Under the pieces are notes generated by a model, which was not told the DNA's origin, searched no databases, and saw only the letters and a program-made list of their open reading frames with translations. A DNA stretch of 64,000 nt from Symsagittifera roscoffensis (lineage: Eukaryota; Xenacoelomorpha; Acoela; Convolutidae): the NCBI RefSeq assembly GCF_963678635.1, contig NC_087071.1, positions 20,337,613-20,401,612 on the forward strand, in the 5' to 3' direction. A program made the translations under genes and the position numbers. Below, piece after piece: positions 37,434-47,294 of the stretch (position 1 is the stretch's first letter; the number at the start of each line of letters is the position of its first letter).

Positions 37434-38746
37434 CTACAAAAAAACTGAAAGCACTTGAAGAAAGTTGGTTGAGAAAACAAGAAAATTAACAAAAACTAAC
37501 AAAACAGATCAAGCTGCCCTTTGCACGTCAAATGAATCAGAATTTGAATTCATAAAATCAGTTTGACTAATTTAATATCATGAGCAATTTTGAACGCATT
37601 TTCAGAAGCTTCTTCATTTGCTAAGTGTTTTGAAAAAACTGAATCGTGTTTTTATGTCGATACTCTACTGACATTCTTTTTTCATTTTGATGAATAATTC
37701 ATTTCGCTCGGATCGTTTTTTTAAACATTTATCAGCACTATAACACGTTGCTCGACAAATTGAGTTTATCAAAATGGTTGAGAAACGGAATTTTTTTGGT
37801 TGTGTTAGAACATTGAAACAGAAGCAAACGAAACTTCCCAAAAATTGTGCTACAGCACAAATAGCACAAAACCAAAAAATACATATTTGAAGAAAAAAAC
37901 TACATCTACAAATTATACAAACTATCTACAAACTATAACTATTCTACAAATATATATCTCAAATAGTTTTCAGTTCGAAAAAAGTCTAGAAGCTCAGAGC
38001 CGATCGTTAAGTTGGCGGAGAAACAAAGTTTGCCAAGCGACTTTGGGCAGATAAAGCTTTAAAAGTTTAAGAATCCAAGTTGTTACGTCCCCCGAAGCTC
38101 AAAAACCCATGAATGATTGTTTTCGCCCCTTAAATGGCCTATTATGAGTTAACTAAGCCAATGTTACCAACGCCGTAATAATTTAGGGCTGATAACTTTA
38201 AAAGCAAAAACGCAATAAGAAATCTGAAATTATTCATAACTTTGAAACTCAATTACCTGCCTCTAAACGAGGCAAATGCAAAAAAATGTGAAAGGGACCT
38301 GATCTTTCCAAAACATCATCCTATGCAACCTAAGCAAGAAAAAACTAGACAAACTGCAGTCGACAAATCAAGTTTTAAACAATTTCAAACTCCAGAGATG
38401 GAAAGAAGCAAGGTCCTGGTCCGACCAGGATTGAAAACTTTATCACTAGGTGGTCAAATCAGAAAAAAGACCGTTTTCTACAAATTGGTAGACTTTTTCC
38501 GGAGCAATCTTGCGTAGGCTTCAGCTTAAAAATAAAAAATAATTGAAAGATAAGCTAACACTCAGATAATCTTCGATAGACTCGATGGGTACAAAGTCTA
38601 GTTCCTGATTATAAGTACAATTAACCTCATTCTGATAGTTTTGCTGAATGACAAAATTTCACGCTCTTTAATGATGCATCTAACCAGCATTCAATGTATC
38701 GTCCTAGTCTTCTCTTAATACGCAAAAATGACGTCCAATCGGCCTT
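37434..38746. other. Intron of the SH2/ZU5-like gene, left of the Gypsy insertion
   Basis: No exon recognised. A plus-strand open frame at 38242-38517 starts from TTG and shows no motif. Otherwise AT-rich. Confidence 0.4.
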
Positions 38747-39284
38747 GTTATTGTTCCGACTTTCGATACGAAAGTAACGGAATATTTGTGCTCGGGGTGG
38801 GTTTTTTTTTCTTCAGTCAAATTTCGACTTTTTAAATAGCCATTTTTGACGGAATTTTTTTATACCATTCGAAAGCTATTGCTATCTTGAGCTCAAATTT
38901 GAAAAGATATTTTACTTGTGATCATTTTTCGTAAAGTTATAGATAGGGGTTTAAAGTTTGCGATTTTGGCCAATTTGGGACAATTAACGCGCGATATATT
39001 TCGCGCTATTAACGCGTAAGTGGAGAGTTAAGCCGTCTTAGAACCGTTCCAAATTGATTGAAAGAAGCTTATTTGCCATAATTTATTTGTTACAAGGAGC
39101 GAAATCGATCCCTTTGTACTTTATATGGCGTGTGGGGGGTAGATTTTCATCTAAAAAAATTCAAACTTTAGAAAAAAAAATTTTCATTTTATTTTATTAC
39201 ATTTAACTTTTTGATGTTATTATTGCTCCAGAAACCTTAAAAGGAAGTCGAAAAATTCAGGGCTTCGCCCTGATACGAGCAGTC
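38747..39284. mobile_element. ~500-bp dispersed element, copy B
   Basis: Starts gttattgttccgactttcg and ends tgatacgagcagtc. It has the hairpin actttcg-ata-cgaaagt near the left end and cagggc-ttc-gccctg near the right end, plus internal gcgcgatatatttcgcgc. It is very similar to copy C at 51342-51829. There is no ORF, so it is non-autonomous and of unknown class. Confidence 0.8.
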
Positions 39285-39685
39285 ATGTTCATTTTAGGAA
39301 AACTAAATTTCGTTTAAATCTCAAAGAAAATATCAGAAAGTGTTTTTTCTTTGTGTTTGATGGGATGTTTCAAATAATTATTACAACGTAAATTGTTTTG
39401 TCTTTGAAATTTAATAATCCTAGGTTTTTTCCAGTCAATTTTTATCTATCATTTAAAAAAAAAAACAATTTCACGAGGAGAAAAAAGATTGCGTTTTTTC
39501 CACAACTAATTTCAGATGTCATCAGACACAAGCTATCAAATTGAATTTACCAAACCGGGCTTGTAAGCATTTTTTGAGTCTTATCGCTAAACTTTAAACG
39601 AAAATGCGTGACTCAATCACCTTGATTACTTATTTATGCAAGCTCCTAAATTTTGAAAAGGCATCAAAAATGGAATTTTAGATAC

Positions 39686-39784
39686 CTTAAACAAAAAACA
39701 GAAGAATTTTTTCTGTTCTGATCATCTCGCTAAAAGTTCAGAAAATAACTATGGTACAGGGCTATGTTTTTTTTGCTCGATATT
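39686..39784. repeat. ~100-bp flank duplicated outside the Gypsy element, left copy
   Basis: The sequence starting cttaaacaaaaaacagaaga recurs immediately outside the other LTR at 46779-46878, in the same orientation. The copies differ by two substitutions (gatcatctcgc versus gattatcccgc) and a T-run length. Between this copy and the LTR, tttttttgctcgatattg is repeated twice more (39785-39821). Confidence 0.9.
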
Positions 39785-39821
39785 GATTTTTTTGCTCGAT
39801 ATTGTTTTTTTTGCTCGATAG

Positions 39822-40036
39822 TGATAAAATGTTACTTTGTTGTAGCTAATTCTAAGTTAAAACTATTAAAAAGAATAAGAATTAAGATGAATTAGTCGGT
39901 AAGTTAAAACATTAAAACAGTGAGAGATCATTCTCTCCGCCGGAGAGAATGGCTAATGAAGGTCATAACTAAGTGACCAGTTAATTAAATAAGTATGTTT
40001 AGCAATAATTGCAAAACCTGATGTAAAATCACAACA
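39822..40036 (-). repeat. 3' LTR (element orientation), 215 bp
   Basis: On the plus strand it starts TGATAAAATG and ends AATCACAACA, giving the TG...CA ends of an LTR in either orientation. It contains a 9-bp hairpin, attctctcc-gcc-ggagagaat, at 39930-39950. The polypurine tract AAGGGAA (minus strand, 40037-40043) abuts its inner end. Confidence 0.95.
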
Positions 40037-40717
40037 TTCCCTTAAGCAGGAAAAAATTTAAATTGCAATATAGTAATGCACAATAACTAACTATGACTGA
40101 CTCCTTTCTCCCCCTTTAAGGACGAGGAAAGAAAATTAAAGCGCCTTAAGATGAGGTACTAACACTAAGTAAGCTCCACTAGTGTTAAATGACAGCAACA
40201 AAGGTTATCCAGATTCCGATGGATAAGGGTTATGTTAAGATGAGATAAAGGCATCACGTTTTGGCACAACGCTGAATTTAGGACCACGTTTTATGAGTGA
40301 GGTCATGGTTTATAATGCGCGAGTGAAGAGGATATGATTTAAAGAAATTATGGGAGCAACAGATGATAATTTCTTTTGTAGGGTGAAATTTATCCGAAGG
40401 ATAAAGTTGTCGAATTTAGCAAACACATTTTGGTAACTGGAAAATTAGCACCGGTTTACAAGGTAAAATGCGTAGATAGCACATAATTTTAATGGAGTTG
40501 ATCTTGGTTTGTAAAACACAAACTGGAGTGAAGGCGAATTAAAGAATTTAGGAAAACACGTGAAGATGTCTTCTTTTTACTACATGAAATTTTATCCGCA
40601 GGGTTAAGTTCTTAAGTTTAGTGAACGGCCGTTAATATCTGAATGTTAGCACCGGTTTACTCAGTAATGTGTGTTATTTGGTAAGCCAGAATATCAGATT
40701 AAAGTATATCTAAGTGG
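40037..40717 (-). other. Gypsy 3' untranslated region
   Basis: About 680 bases between the polyprotein stop and the 3' LTR. The phrase ttagcaccggtttac occurs at 40445 and 40645, each preceded by related aaattttatccg-type and gaattta-type phrases, so a ~200-bp unit is degenerately repeated. No ORF. Confidence 0.65.
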
Positions 40718-43700
40718 TTATAAAGTTTTATAGTCTTTTAAAAAGTTTTCGAGTTCAGTGTTGAAAAGTTCACTATCAAGATCGGAGTGGTCGCCGAAAT
40801 TTGCTATTTCCATTCTCAGTGATTCATCGGTTGATGAGTTTGACATTTGATCTGATGAAGATGATGAATCTGAATCTAGAACAATTAACTCCGCCGGATT
40901 CGTCTTGTTGATTGTCTCATGTGGTTCCTCAATCTCTAACACAATAGGCTCGGCCGCCGAACCAGAGGCTTCTTGGACACTCTCTACGGCATCAATAAAG
41001 TAACGTTGACCATAAAATTTTGGTGGGCCGACATTTCTACTAGAACGACGGATAGTAGCAGGAATTTTACCGGGTATTATGGCAGGACTGTTGGATATAG
41101 TGCACTCATCCGTTGAGTCACTTATCTCATACACCGGAAAGTCTGTGTTTGAGTCGGTCTCCGTCGGATTATGCTCAACTTGTAAGTCATTTTGTCCAAT
41201 GGTGTCGTTTTCCCCTCCCTGATTTGCGGTTCTCTGATCCGCCGAGTTAGATGTTCGGCTGGCTGGCACTATACTTATTGGGCACTCATATGATTGCTCC
41301 ATGGGTTGTTCACTGATTGGGAAACTGTCGTTTTCTAAAATCTCAGATTTTATTTCAGGATTGGTTATAGTAGAATTAAAACTATTTCCGATTGAGATGT
41401 GAGGTGTAAGTGAATCCGAAATAAAGCGCTCTCTGGCTACGTCTCTACAAGGAAAACCGCCCGCTATCCATTCCCATTCACTAGTATCCGAAATATCCGA
41501 AGGAATTAGCATAGATTCATCCGAAGCGAGGTAACCTGGATGAGTTGGTGACTTCTTTGAGCGTCGTGTCTGTCTTCTTGTCGGGATGGATGATGATCCA
41601 GAAATGCGTGTCCTAGTTAGGTTATCGGATGATGTCGGGTCTAATTGTCTGGTCCTTCTTTTTGTTGACTTCTTGGGTTTTGGTTTTCTTTTTGAGCCTT
41701 CCAGTTTCTGACCTACTTCAACATTAGGGTTAGAAAAGTACGGTAATGAAATGTTTCCTCTAAAAGGTCTGATTTTATTTGAGGTAGAGATAGGAATCGC
41801 AATGTCGGATTTTCGTATTATTTTTCCGTCGGATAACTTAACTGTCGAAGTCGAAGAATTTATAATTCTTTTGTTTAGTTCTTTATAAAAACAGTCTCGG
41901 TTGATATTACCATTAGTTTTCCGAAGGATTTTACCTTTAAAAGGGCTTTCGATTGGTATTCTGTTTTGAGTCATTTTCGAGGATGAAGCATAGTCTGTAT
42001 CGTAGCCTTTTTCAGTCGGATTTTGGTTCTTCTTCGCAATCAAATCGTCCTTGTATCCGTCCTCTATTCTATCATCCGCGTTCCAATCCTTAGCTCGATC
42101 CTTAGACAATATTGATTTCCCTTTGTCTAAAATTCCAAAGGAAGGTTTACCCGAAGCTAATTGTTTCCAAATAGTATTTGGTTTTCTGTTATAGTGGATC
42201 TCGAAAGGTGAGCATTTAATTTTTGATTGGAAAGTAGAACGTAGGTTCCAAATGATTTTTGAAACGGCATTTTGCAGTGTGGTTTTATGATGTTCTTTTG
42301 AGATAGCCAGTAGTTTGACTTTTACAGTGTGTACAAGTTTTTCGACTAATCCGTTGGAACGGTGATCGCCTACTGTACAAAAGATTATTTTGATGTTGTT
42401 AGAATCGCAGAATGATTTGAAGTCTTGACTTGTAAAGCAAGTAGCATGATCCACCCTTATAGAATAAGGTATCCCGTGTAAGAATATGTAGTCTTGTAAA
42501 AATTCTATAACTGTCTTTGAAGAGGTAGATGATGTAATTTTTGCCGACGGAAATTTAGAAAATCTGTCAATACAAAGTAAAATGTATTTATTTGACCCCC
42601 AATAAGAATCCAAAGGACCCGCGAAATCTAAATTAAGTTCTTCATTTGGTTCTGATAATGGAGGAAGTTCACTAATTTGTGAATTAGGAATAACTGATTT
42701 TATATTCTTACCCGCCGATGTACACTCTGAGCAATTAATTCCATGAAAGTAGATTTGTCTGTTAATGTGGGGCCACCAAATGTAGTGGGCCAAATATTTC
42801 ATTCCGAATTGACCTGGATGTGTTTCGTGGAGGGTCTTCATCATCGCGTTTCGTAGGGTAAATGGAATAACGAGTTTGCCGTCCATGTAAAGTAATCCAT
42901 CGGATTCGTGAAGGTCTCGGGTGAAATGTTTGAAATAAGGAGAATCCGCATTAATCTTCTCCACCTTATTTTGAAGTGCTTTAACAATAGGGCTTAACAT
43001 GGGATCGTCTTCTGTCAAGAGAGCCACTAACTTGGCGTTAAATAAAATATTTAAATCCAAGGGTCGATCCGGCAACTTCAAGTTTTCACGGTATTTTTTA
43101 ACGAGATTGATATGATTTGGTAAAAGTTTGAATTCTAAATCTACGGAAATACCGGAAGTGGTGGGATTAATTACAATATTCTTATTATTCATATTAACAG
43201 TATCTACAATTTTTTTATCTACAGGTGAATTAATTAGGCTACAATTAAGAATTAAAAAATAAAGAAATGCGGAATTTGAAATGGAAATAATTAAAGTATT
43301 TGTGTTGGAATAATCCGTTGGAATACAATTTGAGGTACAAAATTCTGTTCTTCTGTGATTGAATGAGCAAATTGGAAAAGACGAGCTAATAAGTTTTAGT
43401 ACTGCTGCTATTAGGTAATTACGTAATAAGACGTAGTCGGAATTTTCCAGATTGAGACCAATGGCTGAGCAAGTAGTTCTTAGTTTCTCCGACGGATTTA
43501 ATGATTTATTAATCTTATTAATATTTGCTACTACGAATTCTTCGTCGTAATGTGATGTTGGGAGGGTTTTTCCGGATGGAATTCTAGAAATAAGGTCAGT
43601 GAAGCCCATGTCTTTTCCTGCGATATGTTTGATTGAGAAATTAAAAGGTAATAATCTGTCTACCCATCTTGTTAATCTACTGTGGTAGGTTTTATTTCCG

Positions 43701-46564
43701 TGGTTTGGTGAAAGAGCGGATAATAGGGCCTTGTGATCAGTGATTATTTCGAAATCAGATCCGTAAAGGTAATTTTTATAATGCTCAACAGCCCAAACAA
43801 CCCCTAGAAGTTCGAGTTCGTTAGTAGAGTATTTAGACTCGTGAGGATTTAAAAAACGTGACGCAAATGAGATTGTTTTCCAATCGTTCCCATGGAGTTG
43901 TTCCAGCGAGGCTCCAAGTCCATTTTGTGATGCGTCTGTTTTCACTCTAGTTTTTCGTTTTACGTCGAAATGTGTATTCTCTGTTAGGTTTACGATTTCT
44001 TCTTTTATTCTTTCAAACGCTTTTGTATGATCATCGTTCCATTGGAATATTGATTTCTTATTTAGGAGCGGTCGGAGTGGGCTTCCTAAGGATGCAAGGT
44101 TTGGGACGAATTTAATGTATTGGTTTATAGAACCAAAAAATGATAGTAATTCTTTCAGATTCTTCGGTATAGGTAGGTCTGTTATAGCTTTCGATTTGTC
44201 GAATAACGGGGTAATTCCTGATTTAGAGATTTTAAATCCCAACCATTCTATTTCTTTTTGAAAGAATTTACATTTTGACCATTTTACGGCAAAGTTGTAT
44301 TCGTCGAGGGTCGATAAAATTTTTAATACAATATTCTTGTGGTCTAAGAATGTTCCTTTGGAAGAGATTAAAATGTCGTCCAAGTAACAGTTAGTAAATG
44401 GGATTGAACCTAACGTAGAGTCCATTACTCTTTGAAATTCGTTGGGCATATCCCCTAAGCCGTAAAAACCAGTTAAAAATTGGTAAGTACCCGTAATGTC
44501 ACCGCCCACGATACTGAAGTTACATTGGTTACTAGTAAATTTGTCTAATGCTAATTGACTGTATGCATTTTTTAAGTCTAAGTTAGTAAACCACACTTCT
44601 CCAACGGAATCATTAGTAATTTGTGCCGCGACGTTGTCTACAAGTTCGTGGATGTTTGGCATTTGATATTTGTTCTTGTAAATCTGTTTGTTTATGAACT
44701 TGGAATCTAACGCCAGTTTGATGGATTTGTCTTTTTTGCAAGTGATGACTATTGGGCTAATAAATCTGTCTTCGTCGCAATTTTCTAATTTTTTAATATG
44801 TCCCTCTGCTTTTAATCTATTGAGTTCTGTTTTTACCGCGTCCAGTAAATGGAGGGGAACTCGTCTTCCTTTTAGTTGAATTGGTTTTAATGGTTCGTGA
44901 AAATGGGTAATTTTCACTTGATTTTTGATTTTTCCAATCCGAAGGAATAAATTTTTAAATGACTTCGATATATTAAGGATTTCCCTATCTTGGTTTGTTT
45001 GGGAAATGGAATTTATTGACTTACACTGCTTGTTGGTCTGGAAATGTGGAAAATGTTTCTGAGAGACTTCTATTCCCACTTTTGGAAGGTTGTCGTTTCC
45101 TAAGATATTCCTTTCATGTCCTTCGGTTAGGAAGAATTGACAGTCGTTGTCTGACCAACCATTTGAGAATATCGGAATCTTCACCTTTCCAGTGATGTTT
45201 ATGGCATTATCCGTGAATCCACAGTAAAGGTCTCTAGTTGTCTTATCCACCGGATAAATTTTCAAGTAGGGATCGCGTAATTTCAAATCGTGAAGTACGT
45301 TTTTCTTAAGAAAGCTCACCGGGCTAGCTGAATCCACTTGAATGTTTAAAATTACTTGGTTTTCTTTTCCGAGTCCGATGTTTAATAATTTCTTCATTTC
45401 TTTTCCGTCGTTATCAAAAATTGTAGTTACATTTAGTACAGAGTAATCGTCGTTTTCACTTTGTCCAGATTCCGACCATGCGTTTATGACGCCGCAACAT
45501 TCTCTATCCGTGTGGTCGTTATTTACATCCGGAAAATCCGACGGATTAAAATCTGTATTATCTACAATTTGAGTATATACAATGTTTACATTTTTACGTC
45601 GAGATCTACAAAGTCTGGTGAAATGACCTTTGAATTTACAAGAAGTACATGTCGTGTCCTTTGCTGGGCAAACTGCTAAGTGTCTTTTTGAGAATGAACC
45701 GCCACACTTCATACAGCTGTTACTTCTTTCGATGTTGAGAGTTGGTTCTCTTTTGACGTTAAAATGGTTGTTTGGTTTATATACAGATGATCCGTTGGAT
45801 TTAAAATTATTAGTTAACTTCAAGTGATTCAGAATTCCTTTTTCATCGATGAGTGCTACGTTTAGTGCTTCGCGTGGAGGGAGGGTTTCTGTTAATAATT
45901 TCCTTTGGATGTCGTAGTTTTTCATATTATTTATGAAAATATCTCTTATCCACTCTTCTTCTCCTGCGGATATGTCGCACTTTTTCGCCATTTCAGCTAA
46001 GGCACCCCAAAATTGTTCGAGGGATTCTCTGTCGCGTTGTTTTCTATTTAACCGTTTATGTCGTTCAAATGTGACATTTGATTTTCTTACGAAAGCAATC
46101 GCTAAGAACTCCCAGAATTCTTTAAAGGAAATTTGTAAGACTTTCACCTTGGTAAATTTCTGTCCGAAGATCCTTTTTCCTTCATTTCCCAATGCCAGAT
46201 ATAAGACCGAACGTAATTTCTTGTCTGCTTCTTCTATTCGCATTCCGTTAAATTTCTTAGTTTCGGTTTTTATCGAAGCTGTTTCTTCTTCGTCATATCG
46301 TCTTTGTTCTTGGGTATTTCTCTCCAATCTCAAGCGTCTTTGGGCGTCTGTTTCACCGTCCGGTGGGTTTTCCAAATTTGGTGGTAGTGGATGTTGTCTC
46401 TCCGACGGATTGAGTAGATTTTCTATATCTATGTTTTCTTTAGCAATTATAGCTAATTGAAACAGATCACTCCAATCTTCCCAAGGAATGGGTGGGTCTA
46501 CCGTATGGTTTTGCCAAAAGGGAGGTATTCCTCTCACGTTGGATTCGTTAGATGACTGCGCCAT
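40718..46564 (-). CDS. Gypsy-type Gag-Pol polyprotein, 1948 aa, single ORF
   Basis: Gag-like capsid region at about 120-250 is followed by two zinc knuckles: C284-x2-C-x7-H-x3-C and C306-x2-C-x4-H-x4-C. Protease has VDSASPVSF with Asp411 (DSA rather than DTG/DSG) and later NILGNDNL. RT spans about 560-790, with NLDLKN (Asp663) and YLDD at 727-730. RNase H follows with TDAS (Asp877), ELELL and TDHKALL (Asp943). A linker at about 1040-1110 has hydrophobic stretches. Integrase has HETH...CSEC (His1246, His1249, Cys1278, Cys1281), then Asp1313, Asp1372 and Glu1408, an exact D-x58-D-x35-E triad. The last ~450 residues are disordered, Ser/Glu-rich, with IRRSSRNVGPPKFYG. All catalytic residues are present and no frameshift separates Gag from Pol. 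The start ATG spans the LTR-PBS junction. Confidence 0.95.
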   Translation of the reverse strand: MAQSSNESNVRGIPPFWQNHTVDPPIPWEDWSDLFQLAIIAKENIDIENLLNPSERQHPLPPNLENPPDGETDAQRRLRLERNTQEQRRYDEEETASIKTETKKFNGMRIEEADKKLRSVLYLALGNEGKRIFGQKFTKVKVLQISFKEFWEFLAIAFVRKSNVTFERHKRLNRKQRDRESLEQFWGALAEMAKKCDISAGEEEWIRDIFINNMKNYDIQRKLLTETLPPREALNVALIDEKGILNHLKLTNNFKSNGSSVYKPNNHFNVKREPTLNIERSNSCMKCGGSFSKRHLAVCPAKDTTCTSCKFKGHFTRLCRSRRKNVNIVYTQIVDNTDFNPSDFPDVNNDHTDRECCGVINAWSESGQSENDDYSVLNVTTIFDNDGKEMKKLLNIGLGKENQVILNIQVDSASPVSFLKKNVLHDLKLRDPYLKIYPVDKTTRDLYCGFTDNAINITGKVKIPIFSNGWSDNDCQFFLTEGHERNILGNDNLPKVGIEVSQKHFPHFQTNKQCKSINSISQTNQDREILNISKSFKNLFLRIGKIKNQVKITHFHEPLKPIQLKGRRVPLHLLDAVKTELNRLKAEGHIKKLENCDEDRFISPIVITCKKDKSIKLALDSKFINKQIYKNKYQMPNIHELVDNVAAQITNDSVGEVWFTNLDLKNAYSQLALDKFTSNQCNFSIVGGDITGTYQFLTGFYGLGDMPNEFQRVMDSTLGSIPFTNCYLDDILISSKGTFLDHKNIVLKILSTLDEYNFAVKWSKCKFFQKEIEWLGFKISKSGITPLFDKSKAITDLPIPKNLKELLSFFGSINQYIKFVPNLASLGSPLRPLLNKKSIFQWNDDHTKAFERIKEEIVNLTENTHFDVKRKTRVKTDASQNGLGASLEQLHGNDWKTISFASRFLNPHESKYSTNELELLGVVWAVEHYKNYLYGSDFEIITDHKALLSALSPNHGNKTYHSRLTRWVDRLLPFNFSIKHIAGKDMGFTDLISRIPSGKTLPTSHYDEEFVVANINKINKSLNPSEKLRTTCSAIGLNLENSDYVLLRNYLIAAVLKLISSSFPICSFNHRRTEFCTSNCIPTDYSNTNTLIISISNSAFLYFLILNCSLINSPVDKKIVDTVNMNNKNIVINPTTSGISVDLEFKLLPNHINLVKKYRENLKLPDRPLDLNILFNAKLVALLTEDDPMLSPIVKALQNKVEKINADSPYFKHFTRDLHESDGLLYMDGKLVIPFTLRNAMMKTLHETHPGQFGMKYLAHYIWWPHINRQIYFHGINCSECTSAGKNIKSVIPNSQISELPPLSEPNEELNLDFAGPLDSYWGSNKYILLCIDRFSKFPSAKITSSTSSKTVIEFLQDYIFLHGIPYSIRVDHATCFTSQDFKSFCDSNNIKIIFCTVGDHRSNGLVEKLVHTVKVKLLAISKEHHKTTLQNAVSKIIWNLRSTFQSKIKCSPFEIHYNRKPNTIWKQLASGKPSFGILDKGKSILSKDRAKDWNADDRIEDGYKDDLIAKKNQNPTEKGYDTDYASSSKMTQNRIPIESPFKGKILRKTNGNINRDCFYKELNKRIINSSTSTVKLSDGKIIRKSDIAIPISTSNKIRPFRGNISLPYFSNPNVEVGQKLEGSKRKPKPKKSTKRRTRQLDPTSSDNLTRTRISGSSSIPTRRQTRRSKKSPTHPGYLASDESMLIPSDISDTSEWEWIAGGFPCRDVARERFISDSLTPHISIGNSFNSTITNPEIKSEILENDSFPISEQPMEQSYECPISIVPASRTSNSADQRTANQGGENDTIGQNDLQVEHNPTETDSNTDFPVYEISDSTDECTISNSPAIIPGKIPATIRRSSRNVGPPKFYGQRYFIDAVESVQEASGSAAEPIVLEIEEPHETINKTNPAELIVLDSDSSSSSDQMSNSSTDESLRMEIANFGDHSDLDSELFNTELENFLKDYKTL
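46554..46563 (-). promoter_or_regulatory. Primer-binding site, probably tRNA-Ser
   Basis: Directly after the 5' LTR the minus strand reads TGGCGCAGTC. Its complement, GACTGCGCCA, is the expected 3' end with CCA of a eukaryotic tRNA-Ser that begins GCAGTC. The site is inside the reading frame and encodes residues of MAQS. Confidence 0.7.
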
Positions 46565-46778
46565 GATAAAATGTTACTTTGTTGTAGCTAATTCTAAGTT
46601 AAAACTATTAAAAAGAATAAGAATTAAGATGAATTAGTCGGTAAGTTAAAACATTAAAACAGTGAGAGATCATTCTCTCCGCCGGAGAGAATGGCTAATG
46701 AAGGTCATAACTAAGTGACCAGTTAATTAAATAAGTATGTTTAGCAATAATTGCAAAACCTGATGTAAAATCACAACA
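46564..46778 (-). repeat. 5' LTR (element orientation), 215 bp
   Basis: Matches the 3' LTR base for base, with TGATAAAATG at one end and AATCACAACA at the other on the plus strand. The hairpin lies at 46672-46692. In element orientation it ends TTTTATCA, whose last A is the first base of the polyprotein start codon. It should carry the promoter. Confidence 0.95.
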
Positions 46779-46878
46779 CTTAAACAAAAAACAGAAGAAT
46801 TTTTTCTGTTCTGATTATCCCGCTAAAAGTTCAGAAAATAACTATGGTACAGGGCTATGTTTTTTTTTGCTCGATATT
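46779..46878. repeat. ~100-bp flank duplicated outside the Gypsy element, right copy
   Basis: Starts cttaaacaaaaaacagaaga immediately after the LTR and runs to ttttgctcgatatt. See the left copy at 39686-39784. Confidence 0.9.
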
Positions 46879-47294
46879 TTGGCTTCAAAGAAAACATAAT
46901 TGTAGTCAACGTGCAATAAAAACACGAGCCTATTGCGGGTTGTTCAAACTGTGCCATTCAAACTTGGCTTTTAAGATTATTTTACATCAGTAGTAAGTAA
47001 GTGAAATTGGAAATAGGTAGAAAAACAAGTTTTTACGGACTGCTTCATTTGACGTCTTAGATCTGCCTGCTTCTGAGAAAAAAAAATCAGAAAAAAAATT
47101 CTTGAGCTGTTTTTGCAAAACATAGTGCTCGGAACTTACTGTGCTACGCTCTGTTAGCTAAATTTTCTGAATGAAACAGTGTGACACAAGTTTTTTGTGC
47201 ACAAATTTCTTTAAAGAACATAACCATCTTCCCAGTACTTCGTTTTCAAGATTAAAAACTCACGGTGATTTAGCACAATCAGAAAAAAAATTAC
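46879..47294. other. Intron sequence right of the Gypsy insertion
   Basis: No feature recognised between the duplicated flank and the next exon. Confidence 0.4.

Larger units (their letters stand above)
39822..46778 (-). mobile_element. Apparently intact Gypsy-type (Ty3-like) LTR retrotransposon
   Basis: Two 215-bp LTRs, identical to the base as far as I can compare them, flank a 6527-bp interior with one unbroken 1948-codon ORF, a primer-binding site and a polypurine tract. Domain order is gag, protease, RT, RNase H, integrase. Identical LTRs mean recent insertion, because LTRs are made identical at integration. The element lies in sense orientation in an intron of the SH2/ZU5-like gene. 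No ordinary 4-6 bp target duplication is visible; about 100 bases are duplicated instead. Confidence 0.95.

Noticed and set aside
38242-38517. 91-codon plus frame
   Set aside because: TTG start, no motif and no splice context; it lies within the presumed intron of the minus-strand gene.
44688-46460. Plus-strand open frames across the Gypsy element
   Set aside because: They are antisense shadows of the 1948-codon polyprotein, with no independent motif.
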